In this document: piece after piece, positions 1 through 9,543 of the stretch | Position numbering within the stretch: the stretch's first letter is position 1 | How the letters are laid out: each line of letters opens with the position of its first letter | Assembly (NCBI GenBank): GCA_947453375.1 | Contig: CANGGT010000020.1 | Location: 1 to 33,450, forward strand | Direction: 5' to 3' | DNA from: Planctomycetaceae bacterium | Lineage (GTDB): Bacteria; Planctomycetota; Planctomycetia; Pirellulales; UBA1268 | Length of the DNA stretch: 33,450 nucleotides | Translations under genes and position numbers: made by a program | Notes under the pieces: generated by a model | The model's database searches: none | The model's input: only the letters and a program-made list of their open reading frames with translations | What the model was told of the DNA's origin: nothing

Positions 1-1119
1 CAGCCCAACGGCAACACGCTCATCTGTGAGGGGGTGAAGGGGAACGTCTTCGAAGTCACGCCGGCCGGCAAGACCGTGTGGCGCTACGTCGATCCCGACA
101 TCGCCGGTGGCAACACGCTCACGCAAGGGGCCTCAGCCCCGCCGCTCAATATCAGCGGCACGCCGGGCGTGTTCACGAACCTCACCTTCCGGGCCCTGAA
201 GTACACCGCCACGTCCCCGGCCCTCGCCGGGCGGACACTCACCCCCGGCAAGCTCGTCGAGAAGTATCCCGCCTTCTTCAGCACCGTCGGCTTCTACGAC
301 GCGGCCAGCCGCTCGTGGAGCTTGAATCACCACGCCGACGGCACGTCGACGGCCGTCACGCCGATCAAGCCGGGGAACGCCCCGCAGGTGGCGACCAGCG
401 CCGCGGCACTCCCGGTCGCCGGCGACTTCGACGGTGACGGCGTGACCTCGACCGGCGTCTACGACGGCGCCACGGGATCGTTCCGCCTCGATTTCGACAA
501 CGACGGCACGGCCGATTCGATCGTGCCGATCACCGGCGCGAAGTCGTCGTGGCAGCCCCTCGCCGGCAACTGGGACGGTGTCGGGGGAGATGACCTCGGC
601 CTTTACGATCCCTCCACCCACACGTTCCGCTTCTACACCCTCCAGGGGACGCAGGCCTCGGCCCCGTTTGTCACCCCCGCGCTCCCCGCCACCTGGCGTC
701 CGCTCGCCGGGGACTGGAACGGCGACGGCAAGGACACCGTCGGGCTCTACGATCCCGTCGGCAACACCTTCTATCTCAACGACAAGATCGACGGATCGAT
801 CTCGGCACTGACGATCTTCAAAACGCCGAGGCTGCCCGCCAACTGGGTGCCACTGGCCGGCGATTGGAACGGCGACAAGAAGGACACCGTGGGCCTCTAC
901 GACCCCGCGACCCGAACGGTCTACCTCAACAACCGAATCGACGGATCGATCACGAACCTCGTCGTCTACTCCCTGCCGGCGAGCGTCACCGCCACGCCGG
1001 TGGCGGGCAACTGGGGGTCGTTTCCGCAGCCGAAGCCGACGGTCAGCCCGACGCTGCTGGCCGCGGCAGTCTCCTTCGATCCCACCAAGCCAAAGACGAA
1101 CCTCAGCGTCCGCCCCTGA
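1..1119 (+). CDS. Arylsulfotransferase-like / FG-GAP-like repeat protein, 5' truncated by window
   Basis: The frame is open from base 1, so the listed start at 34 (a GTG) is probably internal and the N-terminus lies outside the window. The first visible residues (NGNTLICEG, then FEVTPAGKTVWRYVDP) resemble the repeated blade motif of arylsulfotransferase (ASST) or PQQ-like beta-propeller proteins. After about 110 residues the protein changes to four or five repeats of the type PLAGDWNGDGKDTVGLYDP, with GDFDGDG-like Asp/Gly loops typical of calcium-binding FG-GAP/VCBS-type repeats. The C-terminus is Pro/Thr/Lys-rich without a visible membrane anchor. It is probably extracytoplasmic, but the signal peptide would be upstream and unseen. 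It ends 30 bases before the convergent RND operon. The ASST assignment is inference from a short segment; the repeat region is directly visible. Confidence 0.72.
   Translation, partial: QPNGNTLICEGVKGNVFEVTPAGKTVWRYVDPDIAGGNTLTQGASAPPLNISGTPGVFTNLTFRALKYTATSPALAGRTLTPGKLVEKYPAFFSTVGFYDAASRSWSLNHHADGTSTAVTPIKPGNAPQVATSAAALPVAGDFDGDGVTSTGVYDGATGSFRLDFDNDGTADSIVPITGAKSSWQPLAGNWDGVGGDDLGLYDPSTHTFRFYTLQGTQASAPFVTPALPATWRPLAGDWNGDGKDTVGLYDPVGNTFYLNDKIDGSISALTIFKTPRLPANWVPLAGDWNGDKKDTVGLYDPATRTVYLNNRIDGSITNLVVYSLPASVTATPVAGNWGSFPQPKPTVSPTLLAAAVSFDPTKPKTNLSVRP
703..954 (+). repeat. Two near-identical 50-residue repeat units (150-base period) in the FG-GAP-like region
   Basis: The unit beginning at 703 (LAGDWNGDGKDTVGLYDP... 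then DKIDGSIS) is repeated 150 bases later at 853 (LAGDWNGDKKDTVGLYDP... then NRIDGSIT). More diverged copies lie upstream (PVAGDFDGDG, PLAGNWDGVGGDDLGLYDP). The similarity of the last two copies at DNA level suggests a recent in-frame duplication. Confidence 0.75.
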
Positions 1120-1149
1120 TCCGTGGTCTGCCGTGCCCTGCCGGCGCCA

Positions 1150-4100
1150 TCAATGCTGCGCCGCCACGCTCGTGGCGGGGCCGGTGGCTGCCGATGTTGA
1201 AGGAGCGACCGGGCGCGCCCGAACGAAACGGCGGGTGAGGGTGTCAAGATAGAGATAGACCACCGGCGTCGTGAACAGCGTCAGCATCTGACTGACGATC
1301 AGGCCGCCAACGATCGCGATCCCCAGCGGCCAGCGGAGCTCTGCTCCGGGGCCCGTTCCGAGCGCCAGCGGCAAGCCTCCCAGGAGCGCCGCGAGCGTCG
1401 TCATCGTGATCGGGCGGAAGCGGAGGATGCAGGCCTGCTGAATTGCCTCGCGCGGCGCAAGGCCCCTGGTCCGCTCCGCTTCGAGGGCGAAGTCGATCAT
1501 CATGATCGCATTCTTCTTGACGATCCCGATGAGGAGAATGATGCCGATCATCGCCATCACGTCGAGCTGGCTCCCCGTCCACTCGAGCGCCAGAAGTGCC
1601 CCCAGACCGGCGCTCGGCAGCGTGGAGATGATCGTGATCGGATGAACGATGCTCTCGTAGAGCATGCCGAGGACGAGATAGACCGTGACGACGGCCGCGA
1701 GGATGAGGAGCGGCTGGTTGGCGAGCGCCTCGCGAAACACCTGGGCTGTCCCTGAGAAACTCCCGCGGACGGTCGCCGGCATTCCCAACTCCACCGTCTT
1801 CGCCTCGACCGCCTCGACCGCCGTCCCGAGCGACACGCCGGGGGCGAGGTTGAAGGACACCGTTGCGGAGGGAAACTGCGCGGTGTGATTGACCAGGAGC
1901 GGCGCGTTGCCGGTGGTCAGCGACGCCAGCGATTCCAGCGGAACCTGTAGGCCGCTCGAGCCGGTCACATGGAGGCTCGAGAGAGCTTCAGGCCCCTGGA
2001 GGAATCCCGATTCGAGGCCCATCACGACCCGGTACTGGCCGAGCGGCCGGTACATCACCGACACCTGCCGTTGGCCGAAGGCGTCATAGAGGGCGTCGTC
2101 GATCTGGCGGGGCGTGATCCCGAACCGGGCCGCCGCATCGCGATCGATCGTCAGCCCTGCCTGGAGCCCACGGTTTTGCTGATCAGAGCGGATGTCGGCC
2201 AATTCGGGCATGCCGCGCATTGCCCGGACGAGCTTCGGCCCCCATTCGTTGAGATCGTCGAGGTTGTCGCCCCGGAGCGTGAATTGATACTGCGAACTGC
2301 TCGGCCGGCCGCCGATCCGCAGGTCCTGCACCGGCTGCATGATCATCGTCGCGCCGGTGAGCTGGGAGAGCTTCCCCCGCAGCCGGCCGATCACCTGATC
2401 GGCCCCCATTCCGTCGCGTTCCTCCTTGGGCACGAGGCTGATGAACATCCGCGCCGCGTTCGGGCTCCCCCCCGCGGCGCCGCCGGTCGACCCGGTGATT
2501 CCGGCGACCGCCGGATCCTCCTTCACGGCGAGTGAAAACTTCGTCAGCAGCCCGGTCATCGTCTGAAAGGAGGTGTCTTGATCGGCGTCGAGGGTGCCGG
2601 TGATCCGGCCGGTGTCCTGTTGGGGGAAAAACCCCTTCGGCACATGGACATACATCCACACCGTCAGCGCGATCGTCGCCAGATTCACCGCCATCGTGAT
2701 CCGCGGATGCCGCATGACGACGCCGAGGAGACGGGCGTAACACCAGGTGACGCCGTCGAGGAATCGCTCCGTGAGCCGGCTGACGAGCCCTTGCCGGACA
2801 TGCCCGGAGGGGCGCAGGAGCCAAGCACACATCATCGGCGTGAGGGTCAGCGACACGACCATCGACACGAGGATCGCCACCGAGAGGGTGACGGCGAACT
2901 CGCGGAACAACCTCCCCACGATCCCACCCATGAGGAGGATGGGAATGAAGACCGCGACGAGCGAGATGCTGATCGACAGCACCGTAAAGCCGATCTCCCG
3001 CGCCCCGAGGAATGCCGCCGCCATCGGGCTCATCCCCTCCTCGCGGTGCCGCGCGATGTTCTCGAGAACGACGATCGCGTCGTCGACAACGAATCCCGTC
3101 GCGATCGTCAGCGCCATCAGGGAGAGATTATCGAGGCTGTAGCCGAGGGCGTACATTGCCGAGAACGTGCTCACCAGCGACACCGGCACGACGACGCTCG
3201 GGATGAGCGTAGCCCGCCAGTCGCGGAGGAACACGAACACCACCCCGACGACGAGCACCACCGAGAGGAGGAGCGTGTGCTGGACATCGACGATGCTCGC
3301 GCGGATCGTCGCCGTCCGGTCCATGGCGAGATCGAGCCGCATCCCCGCCGGGATCTGCGCCCGCAGCTGCGGAAGGATCGCGAGGACGTTGTCGACGGTG
3401 CGGATGATGTTGGCATTCGGCTGCCGGTAGACGATCACCATGATCGTCGGCTGTCCGTTGTAGACGCCAGCGACTCGGACATCCTCGACCGAGTCGGTAA
3501 CCGTCGCGACGTCACCGAGCCGGATCGGCGCGCCGCGCCGCCAGGCGACGATCAGTCGGCGATACTCTGCCGCGGTAAACAGCTGATCGGTCGTGGCGAT
3601 CGACCAGGTCGTCACCCCGTCGTCGACGGAGCCCTTCGGGCGGTTTGTGTTGGCTTGCTGGAGGCAGATGCGAACGTCGTCGAGCCCGAGATCGAAGCGC
3701 TCGAGGACCATCGGATTGACGGCGACGCGGACGGCCGGCGGCGAGCCGCCACTGACGACCACCTGGCCGACGCCGGGAACCTGCGAGAGCTTCTGCTGGA
3801 GGAGCGTGCTGGCGACGTCCTGGAGGCGGGGCTTGTCGTGGAGATCCGACGTCATCGCGAGGATGAGGATCGGGGCATCGGCGGGATTGACTTTGCGGAG
3901 GTCGGGATTGCGGGGAAGGTTCGAAGGGAGACGGCCGCGCGCGGCGTTGATCGCCGCCTGGACATCGCGGGTGGCGGCATCGATGTTGCGGTCGAGATCG
4001 AACTGGAGCGTGATCGAAGTCTGCCCGAGCGTGCTCTGGGAAGTCATCTCCGTGACGCCGGCGATGAGGCCGAATTGGCGCTCCAGCGGCGTGGCGACCG

Positions 4101-4284
4101 CCGAAGCCATCGTCTCCGAGCTCGCTCCAGGCAGCCCGGCTCCGATGTTGATCGTCGGATACTCCACCTGCGGCAGCGGCGACACCGGGAGAAGGAAATA
4201 GCAGATCGCCCCCACGAGCGTCATCGCCACCGCCAGCAGCGACGTTCCTACCGGGCGCCGAATGAACCATGCGGAGATGTTCAT
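1150..4284 (-). CDS. mdtC: RND efflux permease, MdtC-like
   Basis: This is an inner-membrane proton-driven RND (AcrB/HAE1) multidrug transporter of 1044 residues, the usual length of the family. I start at ATG 4284 because it gives the canonical N-terminus (MNISAWFIRRPVGTSLLAV), although the track ORF is open further upstream. The proton-relay pair is visible in GFVVDDAIVVLEN, the TM10 lysine in LIGIVKKNAIMMIDFA, and LFREFAVTLSVAIL and SLTLTPMMCAW are family signatures. PLPQVEYPTINIGAGLPGAS and its position after an MdtB-like gene fit MdtC, which in E. coli forms an MdtB2C heterotrimer. Its start codon overlaps the stop of the MdtB-like gene by 4 bases (ATGA), so translational coupling is likely. 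No outer-membrane TolC partner is encoded in the window. Confidence 0.93.
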   Translation of the reverse strand: MNISAWFIRRPVGTSLLAVAMTLVGAICYFLLPVSPLPQVEYPTINIGAGLPGASSETMASAVATPLERQFGLIAGVTEMTSQSTLGQTSITLQFDLDRNIDAATRDVQAAINAARGRLPSNLPRNPDLRKVNPADAPILILAMTSDLHDKPRLQDVASTLLQQKLSQVPGVGQVVVSGGSPPAVRVAVNPMVLERFDLGLDDVRICLQQANTNRPKGSVDDGVTTWSIATTDQLFTAAEYRRLIVAWRRGAPIRLGDVATVTDSVEDVRVAGVYNGQPTIMVIVYRQPNANIIRTVDNVLAILPQLRAQIPAGMRLDLAMDRTATIRASIVDVQHTLLLSVVLVVGVVFVFLRDWRATLIPSVVVPVSLVSTFSAMYALGYSLDNLSLMALTIATGFVVDDAIVVLENIARHREEGMSPMAAAFLGAREIGFTVLSISISLVAVFIPILLMGGIVGRLFREFAVTLSVAILVSMVVSLTLTPMMCAWLLRPSGHVRQGLVSRLTERFLDGVTWCYARLLGVVMRHPRITMAVNLATIALTVWMYVHVPKGFFPQQDTGRITGTLDADQDTSFQTMTGLLTKFSLAVKEDPAVAGITGSTGGAAGGSPNAARMFISLVPKEERDGMGADQVIGRLRGKLSQLTGATMIMQPVQDLRIGGRPSSSQYQFTLRGDNLDDLNEWGPKLVRAMRGMPELADIRSDQQNRGLQAGLTIDRDAAARFGITPRQIDDALYDAFGQRQVSVMYRPLGQYRVVMGLESGFLQGPEALSSLHVTGSSGLQVPLESLASLTTGNAPLLVNHTAQFPSATVSFNLAPGVSLGTAVEAVEAKTVELGMPATVRGSFSGTAQVFREALANQPLLILAAVVTVYLVLGMLYESIVHPITIISTLPSAGLGALLALEWTGSQLDVMAMIGIILLIGIVKKNAIMMIDFALEAERTRGLAPREAIQQACILRFRPITMTTLAALLGGLPLALGTGPGAELRWPLGIAIVGGLIVSQMLTLFTTPVVYLYLDTLTRRFVRARPVAPSTSAATGPATSVAAQH

Positions 4285-7200
4285 CGCACGCCCTCCGCCA
4301 TGCCGGCAGGATCCACGGCCTGGTCGGTCGCTTCCCGTCCGACCGATCCGCGTGCCCACCGTCCGACGGCATCGAACCAGAGATAGATCACCGGCGTCGT
4401 GTAGAGCGTGAGGAGTTGGCTGACAAGGAGGCCGCCGATGATCGTAATTCCCAAGGGGCGCCGCAGCTCCGATCCGACGCCGCTGCCCAGTGCCAGTGGC
4501 ACCGCGCCGAGGAGCGCGGCCATCGTCGTCATCATGATCGGCCGGAAGCGGAGAAGGCAGGCCTGCTCGATCGCCTCGCGCGGCGTCACCCGTTGTCCCC
4601 CGATGCCACGGCGCTCCGCCTCCATGGCGAAGTCGATCATCATGATCGCGTTCTTCTTGACGATCCCGATGAGGAGGATCACCCCGATCAGCGAGATGAC
4701 GCTCAAATCCGTTCGGCAGACGAGCAGCGCGACCAAAGCCCCCACCCCGGCGCTGGGGAGCGTGGAGAGAATCGTGATCGGATGGACGGTGCTCTCGTAG
4801 AGGACGCCGAGGACGATGTAAACGGTGATGATCGCCGCGAGGATCAGCCACCCCTGGTTGGCCAGCGACGCCCGGAAGGCGGCGGCCGTTCCCTGGAAGG
4901 CCGTCTGGATCCCGGCGGGCATCCCCAGGTCGTACCGGGCCGTCTCGATCGCGTCGACGGCCCTCCCGAGGGCCACCCCCGGCGCGAGGTTGAACGACAC
5001 CGTCACCACCGGAAACTGCCCCTGGTGATTCACGGCCAGCGCCGCGCTCGTCTCCTCGAGTCTGGTCACCGCCCCCAGCGGCACACGCGTCTCCCCCGGT
5101 CTGCCCGGCACTCCGGCCCGGACGTACATCTGCGCCATGTCCTGCGGCGTGTCGCGGAATCCGGGAGCCACCTCGAGGACGACCCGGTATTGATTGAGCT
5201 GCGTGAAGAGCATTGAGATCTGCCGCTGCCCGAAGGCGTCGTACAGCGCGTCGTCGATCATCTGCGGCGTGATCCCCAGACGCGAAGCGCTGTCACGGTC
5301 GATCACGAGCCGCGCCTGGCGGCCATCGGTCTGCTGATCGCTGGCGACGTCGGCAAGCTCCGGGATCTGCTGGAGCCGGGCGACGAACCGGGGGGCCCAC
5401 GCCGCCAGCTCCATCGCATCGGGCGACTCGAGGCTCACCTGATACTGCGTCCGGCTGACCCGGGTCTCCACCGAGAGATCCTGAACCGGCTGCATGAACA
5501 GGCCGATCCCCTCGACCGCGGCGAGCTCCCCCTGGAGCCGGCGGATGACCTCGACGGCACTGATGCCGCGTTCCTCGAGGGGCTTGAGATTGATCTGGAT
5601 CCGGCCGCTGTTGAGGGTGACGTTCGAGCCGTCGATGCCGATGAAGCTCGACAAGCTCTCCACGGCCGGATCGGTGAGGATCACCCGATTGAGCTCCAAC
5701 TGACGGTCGCGCATCGCTTCGAACGAGATGCTCTGCGGTGCCTCGGAGATGCCGAGGATGACGCCGGTGTCCTGCACCGGGAAGAACCCCTTCGGAACGA
5801 TCTGCGCGAGATACCACGTCGCCACGAGCGTCGCCACGAACGTCGCCATCGTGGTCGCCTGGTGGGCGAGCACGAACCGGAGCGTCGCGGCATAGAGCCG
5901 GGTGAACAGGCCGGGCTCCGCCGAGCCATGCCCCCCTCCGCCATGCGCCGATCCGCCGGCGCGCTGCGAAAGGAGCACGGCACACATCATGGGCGTGAGC
6001 GTCAGCGACACCGCCGCCGACACGAGGATCGTCACCGACAGCGTGACGGCGAACTCGCGGAACAACCGGCCGACGATATCACCCATGAACAGGAGCGGAA
6101 TGAGCACGGCGATCAGAGACACCGACAAGCTGACGATCGTGAAACCGATCTCCGCCGATCCCTTGAGCGCCGCCGCGAGGGGCGTCTCCCCCTCCTCCAC
6201 GTAGCGGACGATGTTTTCGATCATCACGATCGCGTCATCGACGACGAATCCGGTGGAGATCGTCAGCGCCATGAGCGTGAGGTTGTTGAGGCTGTAGCCG
6301 AGGGCATACATCACGGCGAACGTGCCGACGAGCGACAGCGGCACGGCGACGCTGGGGATGATCGTCGCCGTGACGCTTCTGAGGAACAGGAAGATGATGA
6401 ACACCACCAGCGCGATCGTCAGGAGCAGCTCGTGCTGCACCCCTTCGATGCTCGCCCGGATCGTGAGCGTGCGATCGGTGAGGACGTGCACTTGCACCGC
6501 CGCAGGCAACGAGGCCTCGAGCTGCGGAAGGAGCGCCTTCACCGAATCGACCACCGCGATGATGTTCGCCCCGGGCTGCCGCTGGATGTTGACGATCACC
6601 GCCGGGATGTCGTTCATCCACGCCGCCTGACGGACGTTCTCCGCGCCGTCGACCACCTCGGCGACGTCGACGAGCCGGACGGCCGAGCCGTTGCGGTAAC
6701 CGATGATGAGCTCGCGGAACTGGTCGCTCGTGAGGAGCTGGTCGTTGGCGGCGATCGTGAACGCCTGCCGCCGGCCGTCGAAGCTCCCCTTCGCCTGATT
6801 GACGCTCGCTTGCACGAGCGCCCCGCGGAGATCCTCGAGATTCATTCCCAGGCTGGAGAGTGCCGTGGGGTTCACCTCGATGCGGATGGCCGGCTTCTGT
6901 CCACCGGAGATGCTCACCAATCCGACGCCGGAGAGCTGCGAGATTTTCTGCGCGAGCCTCGTGTCTGCGAGATCCTGAACCTTCGTCAACGGGAGCGTGT
7001 CGCTCGTCAGAGCGAGGGTGAGGATCGGGGCATCGGCGGGGTTGGTCTTCGTGTAGACCGGCGGGTTGGGGAGGTCGCGCGGGAGTACGGCCGCAGCGGA
7101 ATTGATCGCCGCCTGAACCTGCTGGGTGGCGATGTCGATGTCGAGGGCGAGATCGAAGCGGAGGACGATCACCGAACATCCCTCGGAGCTACTCGACGTC

Positions 7201-7439
7201 ATCTGCGTCAGCCCCGGCACTTGGCCGAACTGCCGCTCGAGCGGCGAGGTGACGCTCGAGGCGATCACCTCCGGGCTCGCCCCGGGATAGAAGGTGAGCA
7301 CCTGGATCGTCGGATAGTCGACCTGCGGAAGCGCCGACACCGGAAGCTGACGGTAGGCGACGACCCCGACGAGGACGAGCGCCACCATGAGGAGGCTCGT
7401 CGCCACCGGCCGGAGGATGAAGGGCCGGGAGAGGTTCAT
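4281..7439 (-). CDS. mdtB: RND efflux permease, MdtB-like
   Basis: This is the second RND permease of the pair, 1052 residues with full family length. The N-terminus (FILRPVATSLLMVALVLVG, then PVSALPQVDYPTIQV and ASPEVIASSVTSPLERQFGQ) closely follows MdtB of Enterobacteria as I remember it. The proton-relay Asp pair is in GFVVDDAIVMIEN and the lysine in GIVKKNAIMMIDFAMEAE. SGGQKPAIRIEVNP and VQDLSVETRVSRTQYQVSL are porter-domain segments. A Gly/His-rich insert (GGSAHGGGGHGSAEPG) after SLTLTPMMCAVLL is lineage-specific. The gene overlaps by 4 bases both the preceding acyltransferase stop and the following MdtC-like start, so the three are probably translated in a coupled way. The substrate cannot be told from sequence. 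Confidence 0.93.
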   Translation of the reverse strand: MNLSRPFILRPVATSLLMVALVLVGVVAYRQLPVSALPQVDYPTIQVLTFYPGASPEVIASSVTSPLERQFGQVPGLTQMTSSSSEGCSVIVLRFDLALDIDIATQQVQAAINSAAAVLPRDLPNPPVYTKTNPADAPILTLALTSDTLPLTKVQDLADTRLAQKISQLSGVGLVSISGGQKPAIRIEVNPTALSSLGMNLEDLRGALVQASVNQAKGSFDGRRQAFTIAANDQLLTSDQFRELIIGYRNGSAVRLVDVAEVVDGAENVRQAAWMNDIPAVIVNIQRQPGANIIAVVDSVKALLPQLEASLPAAVQVHVLTDRTLTIRASIEGVQHELLLTIALVVFIIFLFLRSVTATIIPSVAVPLSLVGTFAVMYALGYSLNNLTLMALTISTGFVVDDAIVMIENIVRYVEEGETPLAAALKGSAEIGFTIVSLSVSLIAVLIPLLFMGDIVGRLFREFAVTLSVTILVSAAVSLTLTPMMCAVLLSQRAGGSAHGGGGHGSAEPGLFTRLYAATLRFVLAHQATTMATFVATLVATWYLAQIVPKGFFPVQDTGVILGISEAPQSISFEAMRDRQLELNRVILTDPAVESLSSFIGIDGSNVTLNSGRIQINLKPLEERGISAVEVIRRLQGELAAVEGIGLFMQPVQDLSVETRVSRTQYQVSLESPDAMELAAWAPRFVARLQQIPELADVASDQQTDGRQARLVIDRDSASRLGITPQMIDDALYDAFGQRQISMLFTQLNQYRVVLEVAPGFRDTPQDMAQMYVRAGVPGRPGETRVPLGAVTRLEETSAALAVNHQGQFPVVTVSFNLAPGVALGRAVDAIETARYDLGMPAGIQTAFQGTAAAFRASLANQGWLILAAIITVYIVLGVLYESTVHPITILSTLPSAGVGALVALLVCRTDLSVISLIGVILLIGIVKKNAIMMIDFAMEAERRGIGGQRVTPREAIEQACLLRFRPIMMTTMAALLGAVPLALGSGVGSELRRPLGITIIGGLLVSQLLTLYTTPVIYLWFDAVGRWARGSVGREATDQAVDPAGMAEGVR

Positions 7440-9493
7440 CGTTCGATGCCGCTGGCGGCGGCAGGCTGCCGAGGCGGCCGGGCCGCCGGCTGTGGAGCAT
7501 CGCCAGAGAGGCTCAGGGCGATCGCACGCACCATCGCTTCATAGGGACCGCGGTAAACGCCCCGCATCCCCTCGGGCGAAACGTGCTGGCCGTCGGTGAA
7601 ATAGACGTGAGACCGGTCGCCGATGAGGCTCTTTCCGTCGGCGGTGAACCAGGCATCGCGGGCCGGCGTGATCCGGACATCGGCCTTGGCAGCAGCGGCA
7701 GCGAACGCCTCGAGAGTCGCGCCCTGTACGCGGTCGTACGCGGCGCGATCGACGCCCTGCGGAACCGGCCGCCCGAGCAAGGCCGACCAGACAAGCCAGC
7801 GGATCGGATCGGCGGACTGGTAGGGCTGAGGTTCGATGAGCCACACCGTCGCCCCGGATTCGTTGAGGACCCGGCACGTGTGCACGAGGCTTCGCGTGAG
7901 CGTGGCCTGTCCGTCCGACGGGGCCTCTGGAGCGAACGTGGCTTCATCGAGCGTCGCCGATACCACGGATGGCCAGTCGGCGATGAGGAGAACGTTCTTG
8001 ATCCGATCGGCCCGGACGCGCGCAACGACGCTGTCGGCCCATTCGAGCCACGGCCTCCTCGCGAACGCCGGCATCGGCCGGGTCGTCCCAAGCAGTGGGA
8101 AGTGGGCATTACGGGTCGCCCAGGCTCCGCGGATTCCGTGTTCCTCGAAAAGGTCGTCGAGAAGCCCCAGGGAGGCCGCCGAGTGGCTGTCTCCCCACAC
8201 GAGACAGTCGACCGGCGATCCGGCAGCCGTGGTCCCGTCAAACTTCCTGACGAGGAGTTCGGGCCTGCGGACCTCCACCATTGCCTGAAAACGCTGGTCA
8301 TTTCGGTCGTTCTCCGTGGACCGGAGATAGGTAGCGGCCCGCGGTGGAAAGCGCCCCGGCAGTCCGCCACCGGCCATGATCCCGACCGAAGTGACGATCA
8401 GCACGACGGCGGCGCCGACGACGATCCGCAGCGCCTCGACGAAACCGATCGAGCGCATCCCGTGGCGGAACGGGGTCTCGATCCAACGCCACGACAGCCA
8501 TGCAAGCGCAAAGCTTGCGACATAGAGCATCACCGTCACGCTTGTCGGCATCACCCCCCAGGTGCCATAGCTCGCGTAAACATGGAGCGGCCAATGCCAG
8601 AGATAGAGCGAGTAGGAGATCAGGCCGATCGCCACCGCGACTGGAGAGGAGAGGACTCGGCCGACAAGCGTCCGGTCGTGCGTGCCGGCGAAGATCAGGA
8701 AGCAGGCCCCGAGACAGGGCGGAAGGGCAGCGAGCCCTGGAAACTGCATTCTCTCGACGTAGGTGACGCACGGGACAACGATCAAGCCGAGGCCGAGCAG
8801 CGCCAGGGCATTCGCCCGCGCGGCTCCCAGCGGTCGACGGGGTGTCTCGAGCGCTGCAAGCCCGCCCAGGAGAAGCTCCCACGCCCGGAACGGGAGGAGG
8901 AAAAACCCCGCCATGCCTGCCCGGTAACTCGTGGCGTAAACCGAGAAGACGAGCGAGACGACCATCGCCCCCCAGAGGATCGCCCGCACCAGCCCCCGGC
9001 GGCGCATCGGGAGGCGGGCGAAGAGGAGCGGATAGACGAGATAAAACTGCTCCTCGACGGCCAACGACCACATGTGGAGCAGCGGCCGCGGACGATGGGT
9101 GTCGAAGTAGTTCATGTTTCGCCACTCGTAGACATTGGTGAGCATCGTCTGCTGGGCGATCGTCGCTTTCGCGAGTGGCACCAGATCGTTCGGCATGAGA
9201 AGGCACAGCCCGGTTACGAGCGTCACGATCGTGACGACAAGTGACGCCGGAGCGATGCGCCGCAGGCGACGCGTCCAGAAGCGACGCAGCGAGAAGGTTC
9301 CCTGTTCCACTTCTCGGGCGAGAATGCCGGTGATGAGGAATCCCGAGATGACGAAGAAAACGTCGACGCCGACAAACCCGCCGGACAGCGCGCCTCCGAA
9401 GTGGAAGACGAGCACGGCGAGGACTGCGACGGCCCGCAGGCCGTCGATGTCGGGACGATAGTGCGCGGGCATCTCGGGGAGCGAGTTGGTCAT
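7436..9493 (-). CDS. OafA/OatA-type membrane acyltransferase with C-terminal SGNH domain
   Basis: This predicted integral-membrane O-acyltransferase has 685 residues. Residues 1 to about 345 are an acyltransferase-3 domain, shown by YRPDIDGLRAVAVLAVLVFHF with the conserved His at about 31, GVDVFFVISGFLITGIL, LLHMWSLAVEEQFYLVYPLL and SYSLYLWHWPLHVY. A further membrane segment (about 354-373) leads to a C-terminal SGNH esterase-like domain, with block I GDSHSA at about 434 and block V DGQH at about 634-637, so Ser, Asp and His are all present. Known relatives O-acetylate lipopolysaccharide O-antigen, peptidoglycan or exopolysaccharide; which one is modified here is unknown. It sits between the fusion protein and the permease of an Mdt-type pump and overlaps the MdtB-like start by 4 bases, an unusual place for this family. 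Confidence 0.9.
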   Translation of the reverse strand: MTNSLPEMPAHYRPDIDGLRAVAVLAVLVFHFGGALSGGFVGVDVFFVISGFLITGILAREVEQGTFSLRRFWTRRLRRIAPASLVVTIVTLVTGLCLLMPNDLVPLAKATIAQQTMLTNVYEWRNMNYFDTHRPRPLLHMWSLAVEEQFYLVYPLLFARLPMRRRGLVRAILWGAMVVSLVFSVYATSYRAGMAGFFLLPFRAWELLLGGLAALETPRRPLGAARANALALLGLGLIVVPCVTYVERMQFPGLAALPPCLGACFLIFAGTHDRTLVGRVLSSPVAVAIGLISYSLYLWHWPLHVYASYGTWGVMPTSVTVMLYVASFALAWLSWRWIETPFRHGMRSIGFVEALRIVVGAAVVLIVTSVGIMAGGGLPGRFPPRAATYLRSTENDRNDQRFQAMVEVRRPELLVRKFDGTTAAGSPVDCLVWGDSHSAASLGLLDDLFEEHGIRGAWATRNAHFPLLGTTRPMPAFARRPWLEWADSVVARVRADRIKNVLLIADWPSVVSATLDEATFAPEAPSDGQATLTRSLVHTCRVLNESGATVWLIEPQPYQSADPIRWLVWSALLGRPVPQGVDRAAYDRVQGATLEAFAAAAAKADVRITPARDAWFTADGKSLIGDRSHVYFTDGQHVSPEGMRGVYRGPYEAMVRAIALSLSGDAPQPAARPPRQPAAASGIER

Positions 9494-9543
9494 GGCGAGG
9501 CATCACCCTGCGGTCATCGTTCGGAGAAACTCACCCGTGATCG

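Noticed and set aside
2578-4386. 602-residue plus-strand ORF opposite the MdtC-like gene
   Set aside because: Antisense to a full RND permease; translation is Arg/Asp/His-rich with no domain. It is a shadow caused by high GC at third codon positions.
5862-7544. 560-residue plus-strand ORF opposite the MdtB-like gene
   Set aside because: Same antisense pattern, low-complexity Arg/Asp/Glu composition, no signal or motif.
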